From Flavobacterium notoginsengisoli (GTDB taxonomy: Bacteria > Bacteroidota > Bacteroidia > Flavobacteriales > Flavobacteriaceae), in the NCBI RefSeq assembly GCF_014207905.1, contig NZ_JACHLB010000004.1, positions 372,001 through 436,000 of the forward strand: a stretch of DNA of 64,000 nt, read 5' to 3'. Positions 17,370 to 26,373 of this stretch are shown here, in pieces. Made by a program: the position numbers and the translations under genes. Positions within the stretch are counted from its first letter, which is position 1; the number at the start of each line of letters is the position of its first letter. Below the pieces are notes generated by a model. The model did no database searches and was not told where the DNA came from. It saw only the letters and a program-made list of their open reading frames with translations.

Positions 17370-18653
17370 ATGCCAATAACCGCTAACGATACCAGTAGAA
17401 AATCATGGTTAGAAGTGCCAGAAAATAGCGACTTCCCTATTCAGAATATTCCTTTCGGCGTGTTTCTTACCAAAGAAAATGTCGTTACCGTGGGAACACG
17501 AATTGGCGATTACGCTATAGATTTAGGGGCTTTACAACAATTAAACTATTTTGAAGGAATAGATTTAACAGATGATATGTTTATGCAGGATACGCTAAAT
17601 GATTTTATTTCTGATGGAAAAAAAACATGGCGTCTGGTTCGAAATCGTATCGCAGATATTTTTGACGAAACCAATCCACAGCTAAGAGATTCAACAAAAC
17701 ACCGAGATATTGTTATATTTAAAATCGATGATGTAGAAATGCAATTGCCAGTTTTAATTGGTGATTATACAGACTTTTATTCAAGCAGAGAGCATGCTAC
17801 AAACGTAGGTAAAATGTTCCGTGATCCAGAAAATGCATTATTGCCAAACTGGCTTCATATTCCGGTTGGATATCATGGAAGAAGTTCTACAATTGTACCT
17901 TCTGGAATTCCGGTTCACAGACCAATGGGACAAACTCTTCCAGCTGGTCACGACACTCCTGTTTTTGGAGCTTCTCGCCTAGTAGATTTTGAATTGGAAA
18001 CCGCTTTCATTACAACAGATGTAAATGTAATGGGCGAAAATATTTCAACATACGAAGCTGAAGATTATATTTTCGGAATGGTTTTATTAAATGACTGGAG
18101 CGCACGCGATATGCAGAAATGGGAATACGTGCCTCTTGGACCATTTTTAGCTAAAAACTTTGCGACTTCAATTTCACCTTGGATTGTAACTATGGATGCT
18201 TTGGAGCCTTTTAGAACTAAGGGGCCGAAACAAGATCCTTCTCCGCTTCCTTATTTACAAACTAAAGGAAAAAAAGCTTTTGATATTCATTTAGAAGTTT
18301 CTTTGCAACCTGAAAATCAAGAAGAAACTGTGATTTCAAGATCTAACTTCAAATATATGTACTGGTCTATGGCTCAGCAATTGACGCACCACACATCAAA
18401 CGGATGTCGTGTAAATTCTGGCGATATGATGGGTTCTGGAACAATTTCTGGACCAACTCCAGACAGTTTTGGTTCTATGCTGGAATTAACTTGGGGAGGA
18501 AAAAATCCATTAAAGTTAAATGGTGGCGAAGAACGTAAATTCATTGAAGATAATGATACCGTTATCATTAGAGGTTTCTGTGAAAACAATGAAGTAAGAA
18601 TTGGTTTTGGAGAAGTTTCAAGCCAATTATTGCCTCCATTTACGAGACAATGA
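17370..18653 (+). CDS. fahA: fumarylacetoacetase
   Basis: A 427-aa enzyme that splits 4-fumarylacetoacetate into fumarate and acetoacetate, the last step of tyrosine breakdown. It has the N-terminal SH3-like domain (NIPFGVFLTKENV) and the catalytic domain with GDYTDFYSSREHATNVGKM (metal and base residues) and NDWSARDMQKWEYVPLGPF. The later conserved segment is DMMGSGTISGP. The length is close to eukaryotic FAH. No homogentisate dioxygenase or HPPD gene is next to it. A promoter lies just upstream and a strong terminator downstream, so it is monocistronic. Confidence 0.94.
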   Translation: MPITANDTSRKSWLEVPENSDFPIQNIPFGVFLTKENVVTVGTRIGDYAIDLGALQQLNYFEGIDLTDDMFMQDTLNDFISDGKKTWRLVRNRIADIFDETNPQLRDSTKHRDIVIFKIDDVEMQLPVLIGDYTDFYSSREHATNVGKMFRDPENALLPNWLHIPVGYHGRSSTIVPSGIPVHRPMGQTLPAGHDTPVFGASRLVDFELETAFITTDVNVMGENISTYEAEDYIFGMVLLNDWSARDMQKWEYVPLGPFLAKNFATSISPWIVTMDALEPFRTKGPKQDPSPLPYLQTKGKKAFDIHLEVSLQPENQEETVISRSNFKYMYWSMAQQLTHHTSNGCRVNSGDMMGSGTISGPTPDSFGSMLELTWGGKNPLKLNGGEERKFIEDNDTVIIRGFCENNEVRIGFGEVSSQLLPPFTRQ

Positions 18654-18685
18654 AGAGCAGAGCAATCTGAAGTGATATAAAAAAT

Positions 18686-18714
18686 AAAAAACCTTGGCAA
18701 GCCAAGGTTTTTTT
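18686..18714 (+). terminator. Terminator of fahA, probably bidirectional
   Basis: A perfect stem, 18690-18698 with 18701-18709, with a 2-base loop. There is a T-run after it and an A-run before it. The convergent gene ends at 18751. Confidence 0.9.
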
Positions 18715-18750
18715 ATGCTTTACATTAAACTAAAATTTAGGTGAAAGTTT

Positions 18751-19935
18751 TTATTCTAAAATTACCTTTACCCAAACCAAACGATGATCAGAACTTGATT
18801 CACGTTTTTCAACCAATTCTGACATTGGCTCACCTTTTGCAGGCCAGAACACTCCGCTGTTCACAACCTTAAAACCAAGTTTGGATGGTAACACATAATC
18901 AGCACGCATTCTCCAAAAGGCAGTATGATTTATTCCAAAAGGGTTTTCCGGACTAAATTCAGCACCACCTTTACTAGCAGGCGTAAAATCACTATTAATT
19001 TTCGGATCATCCAATAAAGACTTTATACCTTCTCTAATAGCATCCCCTTCAACTGCCGAAGCGTTTTGATCACCCAATATAACGAATCGAGAATTCGGAG
19101 ATAAACCACCTTTTGTACCTTTATCATCATAAATATACGAAGCCGAATTGTCTGAAATATAGTCTTTCCAGAATCGGATTTCATCATGATTTCTTTTTCC
19201 ATTGCGATCTTCAACACCATCAAAAGTAGGAGGAGTTGGATGACTGGCCAGAACATGAACTGTTTCATTGCCAATCTGTACAGGAACATCCCAATGAGAT
19301 TTTGAAGATAATGGAAATTCCTTCCATGCTTTCTTGCTATACCAATCTGATCCATCAGCTTTTTTAGTAATCAATGCTCCTGGCATATCTTTCCATTTAA
19401 AATTTTGAAAAGTGCGAACTGCCTTAACGTCAATAGGATATTTAGACAAAAGCATCATCCCATATTGCCCTGGATACATACCAAACGCCCATGCATCATT
19501 TCCAAAATTATTGAACTTTCCATCATTGTTCAAATCATAAGGACTTGGCTGTCCTGTATTCACTGTTGAATAATAGTAATAAGGGTAATCGATAGCTGTT
19601 GCTCCGCCTTGGCTCACATTTAAATAGTTTTTAATGAATGCCTTTACACCAAGTTCAGGATCTTTAATATAATCGAATTCGTTTAGCAAAATAATGTCTG
19701 GCCTAACAGTCTGAATAATCTGGGCAATATTTTTAATTTGAGCATTATGCCCTGAATTAAGTTGAGTAACCAACATCTGCTCCGATTTTCCCATTGCGCC
19801 TTTGGGAGAATAATTATCAGATTCCATACTTACATTATAGGTCGCAAATGTAAGTTCAATTTTTTCTTGCGAATCAGACTGTGAAAAAAGAACTCCGGAA
19901 GAAAGCACGGAAAGGATAAAAAATATTTTCTTCAT
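18751..19935 (-). CDS. secreted endonuclease/exonuclease/phosphatase-fold protein
   Basis: A 394-aa protein with a signal peptide (about 1-18, ending LFSQ). The EEP fold has TFATYNVSMESDN with the early Asn, ILLNEFDY with the metal-binding Glu, LLSKYPI, HPTPPTFDG, LGDQNAS and a final SSDHRLVWV, in which the last Asp-His pair is the expected catalytic dyad. Such secreted Flavobacterium proteins are predicted nucleases or phosphodiesterases that scavenge phosphate. No T9SS tail is seen, so it is probably periplasmic. It stands alone between two terminators. Confidence 0.85.
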   Translation of the reverse strand: MKKIFFILSVLSSGVLFSQSDSQEKIELTFATYNVSMESDNYSPKGAMGKSEQMLVTQLNSGHNAQIKNIAQIIQTVRPDIILLNEFDYIKDPELGVKAFIKNYLNVSQGGATAIDYPYYYYSTVNTGQPSPYDLNNDGKFNNFGNDAWAFGMYPGQYGMMLLSKYPIDVKAVRTFQNFKWKDMPGALITKKADGSDWYSKKAWKEFPLSSKSHWDVPVQIGNETVHVLASHPTPPTFDGVEDRNGKRNHDEIRFWKDYISDNSASYIYDDKGTKGGLSPNSRFVILGDQNASAVEGDAIREGIKSLLDDPKINSDFTPASKGGAEFSPENPFGINHTAFWRMRADYVLPSKLGFKVVNSGVFWPAKGEPMSELVEKRESSSDHRLVWVKVILE

Positions 19936-20026
19936 ATAAAATTAAATCTGCATTTCTGCATTGTTGAACATACGAATATAAGAAGGAAGTTGAGACACGC
20001 GGCAAATCTGTCTGTTAAATATACAA

Positions 20027-20058
20027 CAAAAAAAAGCTGCCACTTTTGGTGACAGCTT
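20027..20058 (-). terminator. Terminator of the agmatine deiminase gene
   Basis: AAGCTG at 20034-20039 pairs with CAGCTT at 20053-20058, with further inner pairing across a mismatch. A T-run lies on the minus side (A-run 20028-20035). Confidence 0.75.
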
Positions 20059-20150
20059 AAAGAATATAAGAAAGTCTCTGTATATCTGATAATTTTATCA
20101 TAGATTAAAACAAATCAAAATGATTATTTTATAATCTGTGGCTACTGTTT

Positions 20151-21191
20151 TTATGCAGGAATCTGCTGACTTAAACAGTGTAATGTTCCAAATCCCCAGA
20201 TGAAATCAATGCAACTTATTCCGATAACTTCTCTGTCTGGGAAACATTCTGATAAAATATTCAATGCTACGCGATCGTTACTATCGTTAAATGTTGGAAC
20301 TAAAACGCAATTATTTAGAATTAAGAAATTAGCATAACTTGCTGGTAATCTTAAATCTTCAAAATCTACGCGTTTTGGCATCGGAAGCGCTACAATAACT
20401 GGTGATTTTCCGTTTTCTAATTTTGCATTTTGAAGACGTTTTAAATTATCTTGTAACGGTTTGTAATTTGAATCATTTTTATCTGTTTCAACAATCGTTA
20501 CAATTGTATCTTCATTTACAAATCGGCATAAATCATCGATATGTCCGTGAGTATCGTCACCTTCTATTCCATCTCCAAGCCAAATTACATTTGTAACTCC
20601 AAGATATTCTTTGAAAACAGCTTCGTAATCTTCTTTTGTAAATCCAGCATTACGAACCTGAATTGTTGGATGCATCAAACATTCTTCAGAAGTCAACAAA
20701 GTTCCTTTTCCGTTTACATCAATTGCACCGCCTTCAACAATTACCGGTTTTCCTTTATACATCACTTGCGTCAACGGAACATCAATAAAATCAGCAACTT
20801 TACCAGGAACGAATTTATCTAACTGATAGTTTTTATATTTCGCCCAACCATTAAAATTGAAGTTCAATGCTTCTCTTTTTGAACCATTTTTTACAATAAT
20901 TGGTCCAGAATCACGCATCCAGCTTCTGTTGGTTTTATGAATGATGTAAGAAACGTTTTCAAGATTTACACGAGCTCTTTCAAGCATATCAGCTACTTTC
21001 TCTTTCAGCTTTTCATCGGCTACGACCAAAAAAACAGTTTCAAAAGTGGCTACTTTTTTAATAAACTCTACAAAAGCCCATTGAACAGCTTCATATTTTC
21101 CTGGCCAATCGTTGCCATTATGCGGAAAACAAAGTACAATTCCTTGTTGCTTTTCCCATTCTGCTGGAAATCTTCTATTATTTGTTGACAT
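20151..21191 (-). CDS. aguA: agmatine deiminase
   Basis: A 346-aa guanidino-modifying enzyme that hydrolyses agmatine to N-carbamoylputrescine and ammonia. Family segments are in order: RFPAEWEKQQG, SWMRDSGPIIV, EGGAIDVNGKGT, GDDTHGHIDDLCRFV and the terminal GFGTLHCLSQQ with the catalytic Cys339. A TATCTTTG -7 element lies at 21216-21223 on this strand, about 25 bases upstream. The next pathway enzyme is encoded at 24693 on the same strand, but two plus-strand genes lie between, so the two steps are not one operon here. Confidence 0.93.
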   Translation of the reverse strand: MSTNNRRFPAEWEKQQGIVLCFPHNGNDWPGKYEAVQWAFVEFIKKVATFETVFLVVADEKLKEKVADMLERARVNLENVSYIIHKTNRSWMRDSGPIIVKNGSKREALNFNFNGWAKYKNYQLDKFVPGKVADFIDVPLTQVMYKGKPVIVEGGAIDVNGKGTLLTSEECLMHPTIQVRNAGFTKEDYEAVFKEYLGVTNVIWLGDGIEGDDTHGHIDDLCRFVNEDTIVTIVETDKNDSNYKPLQDNLKRLQNAKLENGKSPVIVALPMPKRVDFEDLRLPASYANFLILNNCVLVPTFNDSNDRVALNILSECFPDREVIGISCIDFIWGFGTLHCLSQQIPA

Positions 21192-21347
21192 AAATACGTT
21201 CTAATTTAGAAAGTGCAAAGATAAGCATTCGTTAGGATTATAAAACATTTGATTAAAATTCATGCTTTATTTCACAAAAAATATCCTGCAAAATTTAAGT
21301 TAAAGATTTTATAATATGTTCTTAATATTTAACAGAAACCACAGAAT

Positions 21348-21355
21348 TACTTTTG
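21348..21355 (+). promoter_or_regulatory. -7 element for the choice-of-anchor I lipoprotein gene
   Basis: TACTTTTG is 23 bases before the ATG at 21379. There is no clear -33 TTTG. Confidence 0.45.
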
Positions 21356-21378
21356 CACTCGAAACTAAAAACTAACAC

Positions 21379-22890
21379 ATGAAAAAATTATCGATCTCAT
21401 TACTAGCTGCGCTTTTGATTTTAGCAAGTTGTAATAATGATGAAAACAACGGCGAACCAGAAGTAACTGTAAATGAAAACCCAGGAACTTTTAAAGAAAT
21501 TGGTTCTATTACAATTGGTGGTGAAGCTGCTGCTGAAATCTCTGCTTATTGCGAAAAAACAAAAAGACTTTTTACAGTAAACAATAGTGGTGTAAACCAA
21601 ATTGATGTTATTGATATTACAGATCCTACTAAACCAGCAAAAATCGGAAAAATTGATTTAGCTTCTTATGAAGGTGCTGCAAATAGCGTTTCTGTATTTG
21701 ATGGAAAATTAGCCGTTGCTTTAGAATCTACTACAAATAAACAAGGAAACGGAAAAGTTGTAGTTTTCAATACTTCTGATTATAGCTTAATTAAACAAGT
21801 TACAGTTGGCGCTTTACCAGATATGATTACTTTTTCTCCAGACGGAAAATATATTATGACTGCTAACGAAGGAGAACCAAACACAGATTATTCACAAGAT
21901 CCAAACGGAACAATTTCTATTATCGAAACAAGTACTTATGCTGTTACAACTTTAGATTTTAGCTCTTTCGCAAGCCAAGCTGCTACATTAGCAAAAGATG
22001 GATTCAGAATTTCTAAATTCGCTAAGAGTTTTGCTCAAGATATCGAACCAGAATACATTACTATTTCTGATGATTCAAAAACTGCATGGGTAACTTTGCA
22101 AGAAAATAACGGTGTTGCAAAAGTTGATTTAACTTCTAAAACTATTACTGCAATATATCCTCTTGGTTTAAAAGATTTCAATACTGCTGATAACGCAATT
22201 GATGTAAGCGATCTTGACGACAAAATTGCTTTTAATCCTTGGAAAGTAAAAGGATTGTATATGCCAGATGCAATCAGCCATTTCTCTGCTAATAATGTTC
22301 CTTATTTTGTTACTGCAAATGAAGGTGATGCAAGGGAATACAACGCTTATACAGACATTAAGAGAATGAAAAGCGTAAAACTTGATGCTACAGCTTTCCC
22401 TGATGCTAATTTAAAATTAGATGCTAATTTAGGAAGATTAAATCTTGTAACTGATATGGGAGATACTGACGGAGACGGAGATTTAGACGAATTGGTAAGC
22501 TTTGGAGCTAGATCTTTCTCTATCTGGAACGGAAATACTGGAAAAATTGTTTACGATAGTAAAAACGATCTTGACAAAAAATCTAATGAATTAGGTCTTT
22601 ACGACGATAAAAGAAGCGATGACAAAGGTTCTGAACCAGAAGCTGTTTATGTTGCAAAAATGGGATCTCAAAACATTTTATTTGTTGGTTTAGAAAGATC
22701 TGACGCATTTTTAACTTATGATGTTACAAATCCAACTTCACCACAATTTTTACAAATTGTAAAAACAGGAGATGCTCCAGAAGGATTATTATTCATCCCT
22801 GCTTCTAAAAGTCCAACAAAAAGAAGTTTGTTAGTAGTAAGCAGCGAAGGAGACGGAACTGTAAAAATCTACCAGCCAGATTTGAAATAA
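21379..22890 (+). CDS. choice-of-anchor I family lipoprotein (beta-propeller)
   Basis: A 503-aa lipoprotein. The signal peptide ends in a lipobox (LLILASC, Cys18), followed by acidic DDEN residues that suggest the Bacteroidetes surface-export signal. The body is a WD/YVTN-like propeller: repeats such as GALPDMITFSPDGKYIMTANEGEP and EPEYITISDDSKTAWVTLQ. DTDGDGDLDE is a probable calcium-binding loop. Related proteins are annotated choice-of-anchor I or alkaline-phosphatase-like, but no phosphatase motif is seen. It has its own promoter and terminator. Confidence 0.85.
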   Translation: MKKLSISLLAALLILASCNNDENNGEPEVTVNENPGTFKEIGSITIGGEAAAEISAYCEKTKRLFTVNNSGVNQIDVIDITDPTKPAKIGKIDLASYEGAANSVSVFDGKLAVALESTTNKQGNGKVVVFNTSDYSLIKQVTVGALPDMITFSPDGKYIMTANEGEPNTDYSQDPNGTISIIETSTYAVTTLDFSSFASQAATLAKDGFRISKFAKSFAQDIEPEYITISDDSKTAWVTLQENNGVAKVDLTSKTITAIYPLGLKDFNTADNAIDVSDLDDKIAFNPWKVKGLYMPDAISHFSANNVPYFVTANEGDAREYNAYTDIKRMKSVKLDATAFPDANLKLDANLGRLNLVTDMGDTDGDGDLDELVSFGARSFSIWNGNTGKIVYDSKNDLDKKSNELGLYDDKRSDDKGSEPEAVYVAKMGSQNILFVGLERSDAFLTYDVTNPTSPQFLQIVKTGDAPEGLLFIPASKSPTKRSLLVVSSEGDGTVKIYQPDLK

Positions 22891-22912
22891 TCATAATAAT
22901 AACCAAATTCCT

Positions 22913-22946
22913 AAAAGAGCAAAATATAAATTTTGCTCTTTTTTTT
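22913..22946 (+). terminator. Terminator of the lipoprotein gene
   Basis: Stem of AAAGAGCAAAAT with its complement around a short loop, then eight T. It lies about 25 bases past the stop codon at 22890. Confidence 0.9.
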
Positions 22947-23045
22947 GCTTTTTATTGATACTTAATTAACTAATTTTCATAAATATAAGCCAAAACATGG
23001 AAATTATGTAATCGAATATACAACACATACTTAAAATGCCTCCCC

Positions 23046-23053
23046 TAATTTTG
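23046..23053 (+). promoter_or_regulatory. -7 element for the OmpA-family gene
   Basis: TAATTTTG matches TAnnTTTG and lies 41 bases before the ATG at 23094. The -33 is weak. Confidence 0.4.
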
Positions 23054-23093
23054 CTCATGAGTTTAAAATAAAAACAATTTAATTTTTGATATC

Positions 23094-24353
23094 ATGAAAA
23101 AGAAATTAGTATCAGCCTCTTTACTATTATTATCCTTCGCGGCAGGCGCACAAAATATGGCTACCACAACTACAAAACCAAGTACTGAACAAGAATACAA
23201 CAAATGGTCTCTTGAACTTAACGGTGGTGTTAACAAGCCAACAAGAACAATGACTCCAGGTTATGCAACTGAAACAGCAAATTTTTTTCACGGAGATTTA
23301 GGTGTAAGATATATGTTTAATCCAAAATTTGGTTTGAAATTAGATGTTGGATACGATCAATTTAAAGAGAAAAAAAATACTCCAGATTTTGAAAGCCGTT
23401 ACGTAAGAGCGAGTTTACAAGGAGTTGTAAATATTGGACGCGCTTTGAACTTTGAAACTTGGACAAACACAATTGGGCTTTTAGCACATGGTGGTTTTGG
23501 AGTTTCTCAAATTAGTACCGAAACTGGTTTTGGAGGTCAAGATTATATGGCACACGGTATTGCTGGTTTAACCGGACAAATTAGATTAAGCAACAGAGTA
23601 GCGTTAACTGGAGATTTGACAGGAATTGTAAACGGAAGACAAAACTGGAACTTTGACGGAATGGGCAACACAACAACTGGTTCATTTGATGGTGTTTTAT
23701 TAAATGCTTCAGTTGGTTTAACTTTCTACTTAGGAAAACAAACAAAACATGCTGACTGGGTTGGTGAAGAAGACAGAATTGGTGAATTGGAAAAAAGAGT
23801 GGACTTAATCGAAACTGGTCTTATAGATTCAGACAAAGATGGAGTTGCTGATTTATACGATTTAGAACCAAATAGCATCGCAGGAGTTGCCGTAAATACA
23901 AAAGGACAATCTATTGATACGAATCAAAATGGTGTGCCAGATGAGTTAGAAAGCTACTTAGATAAAACTTACGAAAAGAAAGGTGCTGGAACAAATACAA
24001 ACAACACTGTTGAAGAATTAATTAACGGTGGTTATGTAAATGTTTATTTCGACTTTAATTCTTCTAAACCAACAAATGCTTCTTTATCTGGTGTTGATTT
24101 CTTAGTAAAATATTTGAAAAACAATCCTGGAAAATCGGCTGATATTATTGGTTATGCTGATGAAATTGGAAATACAAACTACAATACTGAATTGTCTAGA
24201 AAAAGAGCTGAAGCTGTGAAAAAAGTTGCTGTAAATGCAGGAATTGATGCTTCAAGATTGAACGTAATTGCTAATGGAGAAGATACTTCTGTTAACAAAA
24301 ATTCTAAAGAGGCACGTCAAATCGTGAGAAGAGTTACTTTCCAAGTGAAGTAA
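23094..24353 (+). CDS. OmpA-family outer-membrane protein
   Basis: A 419-aa protein with a signal peptide (1-19, ending AAGAQ). An eight-strand barrel covers about 30-220. A linker contains thrombospondin-type-3-like calcium loops (DSDKDGVADLYD; DTNQNGVPDE). The C-terminal OmpA domain has the peptidoglycan-binding segment GYADEIGNTNYNTELSRKRAEAV. It links the outer membrane to the cell wall. The codon use and position suggest a well-expressed gene. A promoter element lies just upstream and a strong terminator downstream. Confidence 0.93.
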   Translation: MKKKLVSASLLLLSFAAGAQNMATTTTKPSTEQEYNKWSLELNGGVNKPTRTMTPGYATETANFFHGDLGVRYMFNPKFGLKLDVGYDQFKEKKNTPDFESRYVRASLQGVVNIGRALNFETWTNTIGLLAHGGFGVSQISTETGFGGQDYMAHGIAGLTGQIRLSNRVALTGDLTGIVNGRQNWNFDGMGNTTTGSFDGVLLNASVGLTFYLGKQTKHADWVGEEDRIGELEKRVDLIETGLIDSDKDGVADLYDLEPNSIAGVAVNTKGQSIDTNQNGVPDELESYLDKTYEKKGAGTNTNNTVEELINGGYVNVYFDFNSSKPTNASLSGVDFLVKYLKNNPGKSADIIGYADEIGNTNYNTELSRKRAEAVKKVAVNAGIDASRLNVIANGEDTSVNKNSKEARQIVRRVTFQVK

Positions 24354-24377
24354 TACATATAAAGCTAAAAACGAGAG

Positions 24378-24413
24378 AAAGAGCTATTCAAAATTGAATA
24401 GCTCTTTTTTGTT
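24378..24413 (+). terminator. Terminator of the OmpA-family gene
   Basis: A 13-bp perfect stem (24378-24390 with 24395-24407) with a 4-base loop, followed by a T-run. Confidence 0.92.
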
Positions 24414-24478
24414 ATTAAATAGCATTATAGACAAATTTTTAAATGAAATGATTTTCGGTTAATTCACTATTTTGAATA

Positions 24479-24636
24479 AAGCTTCGGAGAAGCGAAATAT
24501 TTATAGAATTTCTATAAACCAAACGAAAAAAGCTCCGGAGGAGCGACATGTTTTCTTACTGAATATGTTGCTCCTCCGGAGCTTTATTTGGTATGTACTT
24601 GTTATTTTCTATAAATATTTCGCTTCTCCGAAGCTT
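24479..24636. repeat. 158-bp nested inverted repeat (potential cruciform)
   Basis: The outer arms 24479-24508 and 24607-24636 are a perfect 30-bp inverted repeat. Inside them, 24529-24549 and 24565-24585 form a second 21-bp pair with one mismatch (GCTCCGGAGGAGC core). The parts between also match partly. Each arm has its own palindromic core (GCTTCGGAGAAGC, GCTCCGGAGGAGC). It lies between the OmpA and amidase genes. Confidence 0.92.
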
Positions 24637-24638
24637 GC

Positions 24639-24671
24639 AAAAAAAAAGAGCCGTCTTTTCAGACAGCTCTT
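24639..24671 (-). terminator. Terminator of aguB
   Basis: AAGAGC (24646-24651) pairs with GCTCTT (24666-24671) and GTCT with AGAC inside. The minus strand continues with nine T. It is 22 bases past the stop at 24693. Confidence 0.88.
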
Positions 24672-24692
24672 CCCTATATGATTTTAATCAAA

Positions 24693-25583
24693 TTATTTAT
24701 CGATTGCTCTTTTTGTAATATCTCCAAAAGCATCAATTCTTCTATCTCTGAAAAACGGCCAGTTTTGACGAACATTTTCCTGAAGATCTAAATCAACTTC
24801 AGCGATTAATATTTCTTCTTTATCGTGAGAAGCTTGAGCTAAAATCTCTCCTTGCGGTCCAGCAATAAATGACGCTCCCCAAAATTGAATTCCTTCAGTT
24901 CCTTCAAGATATTTCTCAAGACCAATTCGGTTAGCCGCTGCAACGAAAACGCCATTTGCAACAGCGTGACCTTTCATTACGTTCATCCAAGCGCCGTACT
25001 GATTTTCTCCGTATTGCTCTTTTTCTTTAGGATGCCATCCAATTGCTGTTGGATAAAATAAAACTTCTGCTCCTTTTAAAGCTGTAATTCTTGCCGCTTC
25101 TGGATACCATTGATCCCAGCAAATTAATGTCCCAACTGTTCCTTTTTTAGTTTCAATTGCTTGGAAACCTAAATCACCTGGTGTGAAATAGAATTTTTCA
25201 TAGAAATGAGGATCGTCTGGAATGTGCATTTTACGGTATAAACCTGCTTCTGTACCATCTGTATCAATGATATAAGCACTATTATGATAAATTCCAGCCA
25301 TTCTTTTCTCGAAGAAAGGAACAATAATTACTACTCCTAATTCTTTTGCCAATTCGCTAAAAGCAATAAACGAAGTACTGTAAAGCGGTTCTGCTAATGC
25401 AAAATTATCTACATCTTCGCTTTGGCAGAAATAATGACTGCTATATAATTCAGGAAGTAAGATTACCTCTGCTCCTTGGCTTGCAGCATCTCTTACCCAA
25501 CTGATACATTTCTTAAGATTATTTTCAGCAACATCATTCAGATTTAACTGAATTACTGATATTTTATATTTTCTTTTCGGCAT
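24693..25583 (-). CDS. aguB: N-carbamoylputrescine amidase
   Basis: A 296-aa nitrilase-superfamily hydrolase that converts N-carbamoylputrescine to putrescine, CO2 and ammonia. The catalytic triad is seen: Glu in ILLPELYSSHYFC, Lys in GLYRKMHIPDDP, Cys in GTLICWDQWYPEAARI. The sequence around it (FYEKFYFTPGDLGF, WPFFRDRRIDAF) is typical of AguB. I choose ATG at 25583; an in-frame ATG at 25604 lies inside the promoter. AguA is at 20151, so the window encodes the complete agmatine-to-putrescine route. Confidence 0.93.
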   Translation of the reverse strand: MPKRKYKISVIQLNLNDVAENNLKKCISWVRDAASQGAEVILLPELYSSHYFCQSEDVDNFALAEPLYSTSFIAFSELAKELGVVIIVPFFEKRMAGIYHNSAYIIDTDGTEAGLYRKMHIPDDPHFYEKFYFTPGDLGFQAIETKKGTVGTLICWDQWYPEAARITALKGAEVLFYPTAIGWHPKEKEQYGENQYGAWMNVMKGHAVANGVFVAAANRIGLEKYLEGTEGIQFWGASFIAGPQGEILAQASHDKEEILIAEVDLDLQENVRQNWPFFRDRRIDAFGDITKRAIDK

Positions 25584-25601
25584 GACATAAAATTTAGAGT
25601 G

Positions 25602-25632
25602 CAAAAATAATACTTTTTAAAGGAATGGCAAA
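25602..25632 (-). promoter_or_regulatory. Promoter of aguB
   Basis: On the minus strand TTTG (25629-25632), a 19-base spacer and TATTTTTG (25602-25609) fit the consensus. Transcription would start near 25596, which puts the upstream in-frame ATG at 25604 outside the mRNA. Confidence 0.75.
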
Positions 25633-25662
25633 GTTTACAAAGTTATGTCTTATCAAATGGAA

Positions 25663-26136
25663 TTATTTAAAAGTTGTAAACTCCTCTAATTCCAAATTGA
25701 CTTTTTCAATTACTTCTTCAATATTGTAAAAATCAGTTTTTAAAATAAAACTCAAATGATAAATCAAATTGTAATGAGGAGCTTCATATTGAAAATTGAT
25801 TTTAGAAAATGTATTGTCAAACGCATTTCGATACCATTTATCAAACAATTTTTGTCTAAAATCTTGTCTAAAGTCAACATTATCACAAACGTAATTCAGT
25901 ATTATATCTGGATTAATTTTAAAATAATCTTGTATAATGGCGATAATTGTTATCTCAATTAAAGGATCACTAAAAAATTTTTGATTATTTGATTCATAAA
26001 AATCAATCGCATAAAGTTTTTTAAAGAAATCATTGTTAAAATCCATTCTTTTAAAACTAACAGCATATTCCAAACCATACTTGGTTGTAAAATAAAAAAG
26101 AGGGTAAACACCCTCTTTTAAAATATATTTATACAT
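25663..26136 (-). CDS. DUF6169-like protein of unknown function
   Basis: A 157-aa soluble protein. It starts MYKYILKEGVYPLFYFTTKYGLEYAVSF and has the later segment NYVCDNVDF...RQKLFDKWYRN. This fits my memory of the Bacteroidetes DUF6169 family, whose members carry a YICD...R..F..W pattern. That match was not checked. It starts nine bases after the stop of a 38-aa gene, so the pair is co-transcribed. Such small-plus-medium pairs are often mobile or toxin-antitoxin-like, but no known toxin motif is visible. Confidence 0.75.
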   Translation of the reverse strand: MYKYILKEGVYPLFYFTTKYGLEYAVSFKRMDFNNDFFKKLYAIDFYESNNQKFFSDPLIEITIIAIIQDYFKINPDIILNYVCDNVDFRQDFRQKLFDKWYRNAFDNTFSKINFQYEAPHYNLIYHLSFILKTDFYNIEEVIEKVNLELEEFTTFK

Positions 26137-26145
26137 AAAGAAACT

Positions 26146-26262
26146 TTATTTTTTCTTTAATCGTTCAATAACTTCTTTCTGACGTTCTTTTTTTAGCTCA
26201 ACCATTTTTTTTAAAACTGCAATAGTTTTATCATTTGGTTTTATGATTATTGTTTTTTCCAT
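26146..26262 (-). CDS. 38-aa highly charged small protein upstream of the DUF6169-like gene
   Basis: A short frame begins with ATG at 26262 and ends in TAA at 26146. Its product is MEKTIIIKPNDKTIAVLKK followed by a Lys/Glu-rich helix of heptad-like pattern. It is preceded by TACATTTG at 26284-26291 and followed by the DUF6169-like gene only nine bases away. Spacing, promoter and a clean beta-strand-then-helix composition argue that it is translated. The function is unknown; an antitoxin-like partner role is only a guess. Confidence 0.6.
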   Translation of the reverse strand: MEKTIIIKPNDKTIAVLKKMVELKKERQKEVIERLKKK

Positions 26263-26283
26263 AATTGTTTTTGATTTCAGACA

Positions 26284-26291
26284 CAAATGTA
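26284..26291 (-). promoter_or_regulatory. -7 element of the small-gene pair
   Basis: TACATTTG on the minus strand, 22 bases before the ATG at 26262. A TTTG lies about 22 bases further upstream, slightly long. Confidence 0.5.
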
Positions 26292-26373
26292 AGAAAAAAA
26301 ATCATATCTACTTCAAATCAATTCAATTAGCATTGTTTAATAAAATTAAAAATTCCTACAACTTAATCAAAAT

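Noticed and set aside
24472..24681. A 69-codon plus-strand frame
   Set aside because: It lies entirely inside the nested inverted repeat and its terminator, and its product has no plausible domain.
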